Of a stretch of DNA of 64,000 bases, positions 25,792 through 33,863 are shown one piece after another. A model generated the notes under the pieces. That model was not told where the DNA came from. It was given only the letters and a program-made list of their open reading frames with translations, and did not search any database. Where the stretch lies: assembly GCA_903847205.1 (NCBI GenBank), contig CAINDA010000061.1, positions 124,001-188,000 on the forward strand, given 5' to 3'. This DNA is from an uncultured Bacteroidota bacterium (lineage in GTDB: Bacteria; Bacteroidota; Bacteroidia; 2-12-FULL-35-15). How positions within the stretch are numbered: position 1 is the stretch's first letter; every line of letters starts with the position of its first letter. The translations under genes and the position numbers were made by a program.

Positions 25792-27460
25792 AATACTTGT
25801 TTCCATTTTTCAGCGTGCTTTCAAATCCATTACGGATGAGATGAGCATTTCATTAACAAAAACAACACGTTCGCCGATTTTATGCGAAGCGAAAGATTTT
25901 GTTACGGGATTATACGATGCAAAAGGCCAGATGCTGGAGCAGACGGAAAACCTTCCGATACTATCGTTTTCGCTGGGGCCGGTATGTAAAGTAATTTTAG
26001 AACAGTACGGAAATGATATTCATGAAGGCGATGTTATCATTCACAACGATGTTTTCTCGATGGGAAATCAGAACAACGATGTGGCGATTTTTAAGCCGAT
26101 TTTTAATGAAAACATTTTAGTGGGATGGTCGGCTGCAAAAGGCCATCAGGCTGATATTGGCGGCGCCGTTCAGGGCGGTTATAATCCAAACGCAACCGAA
26201 GTATGGCAGGAAGCATTAAGAATTCCGGCTGTTAAAATATATGAAAAAGGCAAATTGAGAAAGGATGTCTGGAACCTGATTTTTGCAAATATTCGTCTGC
26301 AAATGGTTCCCCAAGATATCAAAGCCCAGATTGGCGCATGTACACTCGGCGAAAGAAGATTACAAGCTTTCGTTGCAAAATACGGATTGGAAGTTTTTGA
26401 AGCACACAAAATTGCATTGTTCGACGCAACCGAAAAAATGATGCGTGCTGAAATAAAAAACATCCCAAATGGTGTTTACAAAGGCGGAAGCACAGTTTAT
26501 TACGACGGTAAACATAAAGGCAGCAAGTTCCCTATCCGCACTGAAATAACTGTAAAAAACGAAGATATTATTTTCGATTTTTCAAAGTCTTCACCGCAGA
26601 CAAAGGGATTTGTAAATGGAATTTATACTTCAACCTGTTCAGCGATCACACTTACTTTTTTACAAATGGTTAATCCTAATATTCCGCATAACGAAGGAAT
26701 GATTAAACCATTGAAATATATTGTGCCTGAAGGAACAATACTGAACGCCTCCTACCCTGCTGCAACCACTTTCGGAAATCACTTATGTCCCCAGATAGCA
26801 GACGCAATTTTTAAAGCCTTAGGACCTGCAGTTCCTGAAAGAATTACTGCCGGATGGAATCATTTGCTGTGTTCACTGTTTACCGGCAATCATCCGCGTA
26901 CTGGAAAAAAATATGTGGATATCTGTTTCCTTGGACTGAAAGGCGGAAGCGGTGCAATGAAAGGTGATGATGGTTATGACCATATCGGAATGATTGATGC
27001 TTCAGGCGGTGTGCTTGATCAGGATTATGAAATGTATGAACAGCAGACTCCTCACATGATTGTGCAGCACGAATATTTATGCGACTCAGGCGGTGCAGGG
27101 CAGTGGCGTGGGGGATTAGGGACTGTTACGCAGATTATGCTTAAAGGCGCTGACACTACTATGGTAGTTTTCGGCGACGGCGACGTTGAAACAAATTATG
27201 GTTTGTTTGGCGGGAAAGGCAGCGTTCTCAATAAGATAGAGTTGAAATATAAAAATGGAAAAAAGTTAATTCCGATGAGCAAAGATATGATACACGGTAT
27301 ACCTGACAACACTTTGTATTATCAAATTGCCAGCGGCGGCGGCGGTTACGGCAACCCGAAAAAACGAGATAAAGAAAAAGTTTTGCAGGATATAAAAAAT
27401 GAAGTTGTTTCAAAAAAAGCAGCCGAAAAATTTTATGGACTAAAAAAATTAATGAAATAA
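25778..27460 (+). CDS. HyuB-type ATP-dependent hydrolase/carboxylase subunit
   Basis: A 560-residue hydantoinase B family protein, partner of HyuA. Family blocks: SISLTKTTRSPILCEAKDF near residue 25, LSFSLG near residue 66, NDVFSMGNQNNDV near residue 90, KGHQADIGGA near residue 122, and the C-terminal CDSGGAGQWRGGLG near residue 437 and SGGGGYGNP near residue 515. Its ATG lies within the last codons of HyuA, consistent with coupled translation of a two-subunit enzyme. Proposed role: hydrolytic opening of the oxindole lactam, driven by ATP. Confidence 0.9.
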   Translation: MKIDKILVSIFQRAFKSITDEMSISLTKTTRSPILCEAKDFVTGLYDAKGQMLEQTENLPILSFSLGPVCKVILEQYGNDIHEGDVIIHNDVFSMGNQNNDVAIFKPIFNENILVGWSAAKGHQADIGGAVQGGYNPNATEVWQEALRIPAVKIYEKGKLRKDVWNLIFANIRLQMVPQDIKAQIGACTLGERRLQAFVAKYGLEVFEAHKIALFDATEKMMRAEIKNIPNGVYKGGSTVYYDGKHKGSKFPIRTEITVKNEDIIFDFSKSSPQTKGFVNGIYTSTCSAITLTFLQMVNPNIPHNEGMIKPLKYIVPEGTILNASYPAATTFGNHLCPQIADAIFKALGPAVPERITAGWNHLLCSLFTGNHPRTGKKYVDICFLGLKGGSGAMKGDDGYDHIGMIDASGGVLDQDYEMYEQQTPHMIVQHEYLCDSGGAGQWRGGLGTVTQIMLKGADTTMVVFGDGDVETNYGLFGGKGSVLNKIELKYKNGKKLIPMSKDMIHGIPDNTLYYQIASGGGGYGNPKKRDKEKVLQDIKNEVVSKKAAEKFYGLKKLMK

Positions 27461-27522
27461 AATCAAACACAATTCGATAAGATACTTTGTGCCTTAGCGT
27501 CTTTGCAGCAAAGAACAAAACA

Positions 27523-27924
27523 ATGAATCACGAAATAATTTTACCAGACGGCTGGCCGTCACCGAAAGGATATTCAAACGGAATATTGGCTGCTAAAGGA
27601 AGAACACTCTTTTTAGCAGGACAAGTTGGCTGGACACCCGAAGAAAAATTTGCGAGTGACAAACTTGTCCCCCAGTTTGAGCAGGCGCTGAAAAATATTG
27701 CTGCCATTGTAAAAAAGGCTGGAGGCAAAACAGAAGACATCTGCAAAATGACCTGCTTCTGCAAAGACCGAAATCAGTATTTAGCATCAAGAAGAGAATT
27801 GGGGAAAATCTGGAAAGAAATAATCGGCAATCATTATCCATGTATGAGCATGATTTTCGTTGTGGATTTATTAGATCACCCCGCGCTTATTGAAATTGAA
27901 GCAACAGCTGTAATACCAGAATAA
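27523..27924 (+). CDS. RidA (YjgF/YER057c) family protein
   Basis: A 133-residue RidA-family protein. I start it at the ATG at 27523 (MNHEIILPDGWPSPKGYSNG); a longer frame begins with a TTG at 27487 inside a CTTTGCG-type repeat. Family features: GRTLFLAGQVGWTPE, the QFEQALKNIAAIVKKAGG helix and the C-terminal HPALIEIEATAV. Canonical RidA needs an Arg near residue 105 to hydrolyse imines; here the equivalent stretch reads CMSMIFVVDLLD with no Arg, so it may not be an iminase. It sits between HyuB and the acyl-CoA dehydrogenase with overlapping ends, so it is part of the pathway unit. Its substrate is unknown. Confidence 0.88.
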   Translation: MNHEIILPDGWPSPKGYSNGILAAKGRTLFLAGQVGWTPEEKFASDKLVPQFEQALKNIAAIVKKAGGKTEDICKMTCFCKDRNQYLASRRELGKIWKEIIGNHYPCMSMIFVVDLLDHPALIEIEATAVIPE

Positions 27925-29054
27925 TGGATTTTGAACTAAGCGAAATACAAAAACAAATTCAGCAGACCTTCCGCGATTTCACGGATAGGAAAGTAAAACC
28001 TGCTGCAGCAAAATTGGATGAAGAAAAAAAATTCCCATTCGAGCTGTTTAAAGAAGCAGGCGATTTAGGCTTTTTCGGAATGCGGTATCCTGAAAGTGCC
28101 GGCGGAAGCGGATTAGATATTGTTTCCTATTCGCTTGCAGTAATTGAAATGGCAAGAGGTTCTTTATCCCTTGCTGCTGTCTGCACCATGCAGTCGCTGA
28201 TGGGAACTTATTTCTTATACCGTTTCGGCAATAAAGAAATTAAAGAAAATTATTTTGACGAGGCGCTGAAAGGCAGTAAAATAGGCAGTATCTGCATGAC
28301 AGAGCCGAATGCAGGAAGTGATTTAATGGCAATAAAAACACTTGCAAAAGTTACTGAAGACGGCTTTATCCTTAATGGGCAAAAGACCTGGATTACATCT
28401 GCTCCTGTTGCTGATTTTTTTACGGTGCTTGCACGGACTGATAATCATGAACAGCTTTCCATATTTTTTGTACCCGCAAATTTAAAAGGAGTGATGATCG
28501 GGAAAAGTATTGAGAAGCTGGGAGTCCGAGCCTCAGTTACCAGCGAAGTTGCTTTCGTTGAAGTAGCGCTTCCCAAAAAATATTTGCTTGGAGAAATCGG
28601 CGGAGGAACAAAATGTCTTAAAGAAATTTTGGCTGAAATCAGAATAATGACAGCAGCTCTTGCGATCGGAGTGGCTTCAGCAGCTTATGAAGATGCTTTA
28701 AAATATGCCAATGAGCGTTCCCAATTCGGGAAACCAATTGGTAAATTTCAGGCAGTGCAGTTGAAATTTTCCGACATGGCAGTGCAGCTGGAAACTGCAA
28801 AACATTATGTATTGTATGCAGCAACACTCAGCGATAAAAATCTTCCGCGTCAGAAAGAAGCAATGATTGCGAAACTGTATGCCTCGGAATGTGCTGTAAA
28901 CATTTGCGATCAGGCATCCCGTGTGCTGGCTTCTTATGGTTATGCTGTTGAATATAATATTGAAAGATACCTGCGAGATTCAAGATTTACGCTAATTGGC
29001 GGAGGAACATCTGAAATTTTAAAAATAAATATTGCAAAAGAATTAGGACTGTGA
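27924..29054 (+). CDS. Acyl-CoA dehydrogenase lacking the usual catalytic Glu
   Basis: A 376-residue FAD acyl-CoA dehydrogenase with the normal three-domain layout: MTEPNAGSD at 125-133, WITSAPVADFF near 156, RSQFGKPIGKFQ near 265 and RYLRD before the C-terminal GTSEI motif. The base-bearing position in butyryl- and glutaryl-CoA dehydrogenases (YEGT) reads GGGT here (Gly360). The alternative isovaleryl-type position before Arg240 is Ile239, with Glu238 one residue earlier. Decarboxylating benzylmalonyl-CoA dehydrogenase (IaaF) is reported to release the 2-carboxyl group in place of proton abstraction, which would make a missing base logical. Proposed reaction: (2-aminobenzyl)malonyl-CoA to 2-aminocinnamoyl-CoA + CO2. 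Confidence 0.92.
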   Translation: MDFELSEIQKQIQQTFRDFTDRKVKPAAAKLDEEKKFPFELFKEAGDLGFFGMRYPESAGGSGLDIVSYSLAVIEMARGSLSLAAVCTMQSLMGTYFLYRFGNKEIKENYFDEALKGSKIGSICMTEPNAGSDLMAIKTLAKVTEDGFILNGQKTWITSAPVADFFTVLARTDNHEQLSIFFVPANLKGVMIGKSIEKLGVRASVTSEVAFVEVALPKKYLLGEIGGGTKCLKEILAEIRIMTAALAIGVASAAYEDALKYANERSQFGKPIGKFQAVQLKFSDMAVQLETAKHYVLYAATLSDKNLPRQKEAMIAKLYASECAVNICDQASRVLASYGYAVEYNIERYLRDSRFTLIGGGTSEILKINIAKELGL

Positions 29055-30415
29055 GTATTATTAAATCATACGGAATTGCTTTGCCTCATTTCAGAGTTGA
29101 GGACAGCACACTTCACCCGAAAGGTAAAAAGGGTGTGATGAAAGCCGTCTGCTTTTCTGATGAAGATATTATTACGCTGGCATTTCAGGCCGCATCAGAT
29201 ATTCCTAAAAATAATATTGACGGTGTGTTTTTTGCAAGCTCATCTCCAGTTTTTCATAACCGCTATCACGCTTCTTATCTTGCAGATTTGCTAAATCTTC
29301 CTCAGGGAATTTTAGCTCTTGATTTTACAAACTCAGCCCGCAGCGGAACAGATGCCTTGCTTTTGGCAAACGATTTAATTGATTCAGGCAAATACAAAAA
29401 CATTTTAGTGGTTGCTTCCGATGTGTCTTTCCCGGAAATAGGAAAAGAACTCACTGCACCTTTCGGTCATGCGGCCTGCGTTATTCTGCTAAGTAATGAA
29501 AAAGGTAGTGCAGAAATTTTACTGGCGAAATCTTTCAGTTCTTCTATGGCAGAAGAGTTTTCCTACAAATTGAACAATATACAATATGATCCAAGATACA
29601 GCCGTGATGCTGGTTTTAAAAATAATCTTATCGAATCTATAAAGAATATTGTTTCAAAGCCTCAATCAATTGATGCAGTAATTCTTAATTCACTTTATTC
29701 AAGAATGGCCGGCGGAATTTTTGCAAAAGCCGGATTTGAAGAAAAACAATTTGCGAAAGATTCACTCAATCTAAAAATTGGAAATACTGGAGCAGTGCAT
29801 GCCCTGCTCCTTCTCATTAATGAATTAGAAAACGGCAGGAAAAATATTTTGCTTGCTGATTACACAAACGGAACAAATATTTTTGAAATTAAAAGCACTG
29901 CAGCTTTTATAAACAAGCATTTACAAGAGCAGTTAAATAATTACGATCTGGTAAAGACCTATCAGGATTATCTGCAACTGCGTAAAACCGGAAATTTTAA
30001 TTCATTAAAATACGAAACAAAAGAAATGTTTTCTTCCGAAATGATGCAGGAAAGGGAGAAAGAAACATTGCTCTATTTGAAAGGATTGAAATGCGCAGAG
30101 TGCGGAACAATTTATTATTTGAAAGCTGCCCGCTGCAAAAAATGCAAATGCGATAAATTTTATACGGTTCAATTGAAAGACACAGGAACTGTTTATGCAT
30201 TTACTTCGGAACATTATTTTCCTAGTTCTTTTCCTCCAATCACAATGGCAGTAATTGATTTAGACGGAGGCGGAAGGATGACCATTCAGCAGACTGATAC
30301 AATGTATCCCGAAAAAAATAAAATAGAAATAGAGTCAAAAATAAAATTAGTTTTAAGAAAGATGATTGAGAACGATGCAAAGCCTAACTATTTCTGGAAA
30401 GCAATTGCGCTATGA
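29051..30415 (+). CDS. HMG-CoA-synthase-like pseudoenzyme fused to DUF35
   Basis: A 454-residue protein with a GTG start overlapping the dehydrogenase stop. Residues ~1-290 have the thiolase/HMG-CoA synthase fold, but the nucleophile region reads FTNSARSGTDAL, with Ser where synthases have Cys, so it is probably not a condensing enzyme. Residues ~345-450 are a DUF35 unit: a zinc ribbon (CAECGTIYY and CKKC) then an OB fold. DUF35 partners of thiolases shuttle or shield CoA intermediates, as in the archaeal thiolase/HMGS complex and BbsAB of benzylsuccinate oxidation. It overlaps the thiolase gene by four bases and is its likely partner subunit. Confidence 0.85.
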   Translation: MSIIKSYGIALPHFRVEDSTLHPKGKKGVMKAVCFSDEDIITLAFQAASDIPKNNIDGVFFASSSPVFHNRYHASYLADLLNLPQGILALDFTNSARSGTDALLLANDLIDSGKYKNILVVASDVSFPEIGKELTAPFGHAACVILLSNEKGSAEILLAKSFSSSMAEEFSYKLNNIQYDPRYSRDAGFKNNLIESIKNIVSKPQSIDAVILNSLYSRMAGGIFAKAGFEEKQFAKDSLNLKIGNTGAVHALLLLINELENGRKNILLADYTNGTNIFEIKSTAAFINKHLQEQLNNYDLVKTYQDYLQLRKTGNFNSLKYETKEMFSSEMMQEREKETLLYLKGLKCAECGTIYYLKAARCKKCKCDKFYTVQLKDTGTVYAFTSEHYFPSSFPPITMAVIDLDGGGRMTIQQTDTMYPEKNKIEIESKIKLVLRKMIENDAKPNYFWKAIAL

Positions 30416-31593
30416 ATAAACAAACAGACATAGCAATTATCGGAATCGGCATCACGAAATTCGGTGAGCTCTTTCATCAGAGTTATGACGATTTGGTTCA
30501 TGATGCTGCGTTGCAGGCTGTTGCTGATGCAAAGATTTCATTAGATGATATAGGTGCGGCATGGCTGTCAACTGCATTTCCTGAAATAGGCGTATTCAAA
30601 GGAAGAAGCGGGATGGATTTGTCCGAGCCCCTTTCACTATATAATATTCCTGTTACCCGTGTTTCAAATTTTTGTGCTTCAGGCGCTGATGCCATCCGTA
30701 ATGCCGTTAACGCGCTTCGTGCAGGAGAATGTGATGTGGCAATGGCATTAGGTGTTGAAAAACTACGCGACCGTCAGCCTCAGGACAGTATAGTAAAAAT
30801 GATGGTTGAATACGGCCACCCGTTTTTACAAAAAGGATTTACTGCTGCCGGAACTTTCGCTGTGTATGCCAACCGCATGATGAAGGAATACGGCGTTACC
30901 CGTGAAGACATTTCAAACATTTCTGTAAAAAATCACCTGCATGGTTCATTAAATGAAAAAGCATTTTACCGCAAGCCTTGCTCATTAGACGAGGTAATGA
31001 AATCTCAGATGGTTGCTGACCCGCTTACTGTTTTGGACAGCTGTCCGACCACAGACGGCGCTGCATGTGTAATTATGGTTCGTGCAGAAGATGTGGACAA
31101 AAATAAACACAACCCGATTTTCATAAAAGGCATCGGGCTGTCTGTTTCCACGGGTTGGGATCTGCCTTTCTTCGATTCGAATCATGATTTCCTTTCATTC
31201 GAATCAACTCGCACAGCAGCAAAGATGGCTTACAAGCAGGCGGGCATCACAAAACCAATCGATGAACTTGACTTGATTGAAGTGCATGATTGTTTTTCCA
31301 TTGTTGAATTATTGACCTATGAAGATTTAGGATTGTGTAAACAAGGAGAGGCAAAAGACTTAATCCGCGGAAAGGAAACGCAGCTAGGAGGAAAAATTCC
31401 AGTGAATGTGAGCGGCGGATTATTATCCTGCGGGCATCCTGTTGGTGCAACTGGAATAAGAATGGTGGTTGAAGTATCCAATCATCTGCGCGGTAATGCC
31501 GGTGCAAGGCAGGTAAAAAAAGCAAGAAGAGGATTAACACATAACATCGGAGGGCCGGGTGCAATTGCCTCTGTAATAATTTTAGAAAATTAA
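30412..31593 (+). CDS. SCP2-type thiolase
   Basis: A 393-residue thiolase of the SCP-x/acetyl-CoA acetyltransferase-like class. Cys88 in VSNFCASGADA is the nucleophile; EVHDCF near residue 290 carries the second-site His and GHPVGATG near residue 341 the third. It ends with the typical HNIGGPGA...VIIL. Thiolases of this class that pair with DUF35 proteins, such as BbsB, cleave aromatic 3-oxoacyl-CoAs. Proposed reaction here: 3-(2-aminophenyl)-3-oxopropanoyl-CoA + CoA to 2-aminobenzoyl-CoA + acetyl-CoA. Confidence 0.9.
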   Translation: MNKQTDIAIIGIGITKFGELFHQSYDDLVHDAALQAVADAKISLDDIGAAWLSTAFPEIGVFKGRSGMDLSEPLSLYNIPVTRVSNFCASGADAIRNAVNALRAGECDVAMALGVEKLRDRQPQDSIVKMMVEYGHPFLQKGFTAAGTFAVYANRMMKEYGVTREDISNISVKNHLHGSLNEKAFYRKPCSLDEVMKSQMVADPLTVLDSCPTTDGAACVIMVRAEDVDKNKHNPIFIKGIGLSVSTGWDLPFFDSNHDFLSFESTRTAAKMAYKQAGITKPIDELDLIEVHDCFSIVELLTYEDLGLCKQGEAKDLIRGKETQLGGKIPVNVSGGLLSCGHPVGATGIRMVVEVSNHLRGNAGARQVKKARRGLTHNIGGPGAIASVIILEN

Positions 31594-31641
31594 TTACATT
31601 GAATTAAATGGAAAAGTTTAGAAATAAATAATACAAAAGGC

Positions 31642-32025
31642 ATGAAAATATTATTAGCTAAACCCGGACTTGACGGGCACGATGTAGGAGTTAAAGTTTT
31701 AGCTCATGGCTTAATTGATGCTGGGTTTCAGGTTGTTTATACCGGTTTGAGAAAAACAATCGAGGAAATTGCAGACATAGCTGTACATAATAAAGTTGAT
31801 ATAATCGGCATGTCCATTCTTTCAGGGACTCACTTAATTCTTGCGCAAAAAATGAAAGAAGTACTGCAGGAAAGAAAACTAAATATCCCATGGTTTGTGG
31901 GTGGCAATATCCCTGCAAAAGATATTGAGGAATTAAAAATCATCGGTGCATCACAGGCTTTCTCAACCGGCAGCAAAGTGGCAGAGGTAGTTGCATATTT
32001 TAATACAATAAAAATAACAGCATAA
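31642..32025 (+). CDS. Small B12-binding subunit of an acyl-CoA mutase
   Basis: A 127-residue cobalamin-binding domain protein. KPGLDGHDVGVKVL near residue 7 is the DxHxxG motif that supplies the lower-axial histidine, followed by GMSILSGTH (SxL) and the GGNIP segment (GG). It is the stand-alone small subunit of the methylmalonyl-CoA mutase family, like IcmB/HcmB or the IaaGH pair, not the fused type used for propionate. It lies 24 bases before the large subunit. Confidence 0.93.
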   Translation: MKILLAKPGLDGHDVGVKVLAHGLIDAGFQVVYTGLRKTIEEIADIAVHNKVDIIGMSILSGTHLILAQKMKEVLQERKLNIPWFVGGNIPAKDIEELKIIGASQAFSTGSKVAEVVAYFNTIKITA

Positions 32026-32049
32026 AATATTTATGGAAAAAGTAAAATC

Positions 32050-33684
32050 ATGTCCGATACAAAAACAAATTCAATAAAAGGTAAAACTGCAAAAGAGTTA
32101 AATGTAAAACCGATTTTTCTTGAATCAGGTTTAGAAGTTAATCCTATTTATACTGCAGCTGAGATTAAAGATTCAGGCATTAAATATGAAATGCCAGGCG
32201 AATACCCTTTTACCAGAGGCATTCACCCCGCTATGTACCGCAATCAGCCGTTTACGATAAGGCAGTATGCAGGTTTCGCCTCTCCTGAAGAAACAAATGA
32301 ACGATTTCAATTCTTAATTAAAAATGGCCAGTCGGGTTTAAATGTTGCATTCGATTTACCTACTCAATGTGGGCTTGATTCTGACGATCCAAAGGCATTT
32401 GGTGAAGTGGGCCGTGTTGGAATGTCGATAGACACTTTAGCTGATTTTGAAATTGCTTTTGAAAACATTGATTTGGATAAAATCACTGTATCACTTACTA
32501 TTAACGGAACTGCAATTATATTAATAGCCATGTATATTGCAATGGCGGAGAAAGCAGGTTATGATATTTCAAAATTAAGAGGAACCGCCCAAAATGATAT
32601 TTTAAAAGAATTTATCGGCCGGGGAACTTGGATATTCCCTGTTGACAAATCAGTAAAATTAGTTGTTGATACTATTGAATACTGTGCACAGCATGTGCCG
32701 AAATACAGCCCGGTAAGCGTATGCGGATATCATATCCGCGAAAGCGGTGCAAATCCTATACAAGAAATGGCCTATGCTTTTTGTATTGCTAAAGCCTACA
32801 CCGATGGTGCTTTGGAAAGAGGCATCAGCATAGATGATTTTGCATCACGCCTCTCATTCAATTTTGATATTTACGGGAATTTATTTGAACAGGTTGCCAA
32901 GTTCAGAGGGGGAAGACGCTTGTGGGCAAAGATAATCCGCGAAGAATACCATGCGAAAAAAGACAGCTCCTGCTGGCTGAGAATGATTGCAGGGGGAGGA
33001 GGAGGAGGCTTAACAAAAGAGCAGCCTGAAAATAATATTGTACGAAGTGCTTACTACGCTTTAATCAGCGCACTTTCAGGAACGCAGACTATGGCGCTCT
33101 GCAGCTATGATGAGGCATATACAATTCCAACTGAACATTCCGCAGAAATTTCATTACGCACCATGCAGATCATGATTCACGAAATGGGAATATGCGATAC
33201 AGTTGACCCGCTGGGAGGTTCCTACTATGTAGAATCATTGACCGATAAGTTTGAAGAAGAAATTAAAAAGGAAATGAAAACTGTTGAAAAATGGGATGGG
33301 ATCATCAATGCAGTTGCCACAGGAAAAATTCAAGAGTCCGTTTCTAAGCAGGCATACGTCCGTGAAATGGGAGTTCAGACCGGAAAAATACCTAAAGTAG
33401 GAGTAAATATATTCACCAGAGAAGAAGAAGCCAAGGATGTTGAATTTCATCCCTACGATCCCAAAACTGCAGACACACAAATTGAAAAATTGAATAAAAT
33501 AAAGGCTGCTAGAAACGATGCAAAAGTGATGGACTGTTTAGGCGCAGTGAAACAAGACGCTTTGAATAATAAAAACTTAATGCCGTCTATTATCACGGCA
33601 GTAAAGGAATACTGCACCGTCGGCGAAATTGTTACAGTCATGAAAGAAGTTTATGGGGAATTTAAAGAACCAATTTTTTTTTAA
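32050..33684 (+). CDS. Methylmalonyl-CoA-mutase-family large subunit
   Basis: A 544-residue TIM-barrel subunit of a coenzyme B12-dependent acyl-CoA mutase. Relative to Propionibacterium methylmalonyl-CoA mutase (constant offset of 16) the substrate-carboxylate residues Tyr89 and Arg207 are conserved as Tyr73 (IRQYAGF) and Arg191, and Gln197 and His244 as Gln181 and His228. Isobutyryl- and 2-hydroxyisobutyryl-CoA mutases lack the Tyr/Arg pair, so the substrate should carry a second carboxylate. Arg82 is Gln66 and the neighbouring Trp is Phe. This fits a phenylsuccinyl-CoA/benzylmalonyl-CoA type mutase as in IaaGH; ordinary methylmalonyl-CoA mutase is the main alternative. Confidence 0.92.
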   Translation: MSDTKTNSIKGKTAKELNVKPIFLESGLEVNPIYTAAEIKDSGIKYEMPGEYPFTRGIHPAMYRNQPFTIRQYAGFASPEETNERFQFLIKNGQSGLNVAFDLPTQCGLDSDDPKAFGEVGRVGMSIDTLADFEIAFENIDLDKITVSLTINGTAIILIAMYIAMAEKAGYDISKLRGTAQNDILKEFIGRGTWIFPVDKSVKLVVDTIEYCAQHVPKYSPVSVCGYHIRESGANPIQEMAYAFCIAKAYTDGALERGISIDDFASRLSFNFDIYGNLFEQVAKFRGGRRLWAKIIREEYHAKKDSSCWLRMIAGGGGGGLTKEQPENNIVRSAYYALISALSGTQTMALCSYDEAYTIPTEHSAEISLRTMQIMIHEMGICDTVDPLGGSYYVESLTDKFEEEIKKEMKTVEKWDGIINAVATGKIQESVSKQAYVREMGVQTGKIPKVGVNIFTREEEAKDVEFHPYDPKTADTQIEKLNKIKAARNDAKVMDCLGAVKQDALNNKNLMPSIITAVKEYCTVGEIVTVMKEVYGEFKEPIFF

Positions 33685-33707
33685 AATAAAGTTATGAGGA
33701 GCTCGTA

Positions 33708-33839
33708 TTTGCCACGAATTACACGAATTAAAATAAGAAAAATACACACTTAACAGAACAGTGGATTCCACATTGAAAAGGGGGCTAGAGGGATTAAAAC
33801 CGAATCATCAAAATAATAATTCGTGAAATTAGTGGCAAA
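33708..33839. repeat. Inverted repeat in the gap before the CoA-transferase
   Basis: TTTGCCACGAATTACACGAA (33708-33727) and TAATTCGTGAAATTAGTGGC (33817-33836) are diverged inverted copies of a TTTGCCACGAATT-type element about 85 bases apart. They fill most of the 179-base gap between the mutase and CoA-transferase genes. It is the largest gap in the operon and a possible site of mRNA processing. Confidence 0.65.
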
Positions 33840-33863
33840 AATATACACAGAACAAAAACAAAA

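Noticed and set aside
32050-33684. Mutase considered as ordinary propionate-pathway methylmalonyl-CoA mutase
   Set aside because: The subunits are split and short, lie in an aryl-CoA operon, and no epimerase or propionyl-CoA carboxylase is nearby. Kept only as an alternative.
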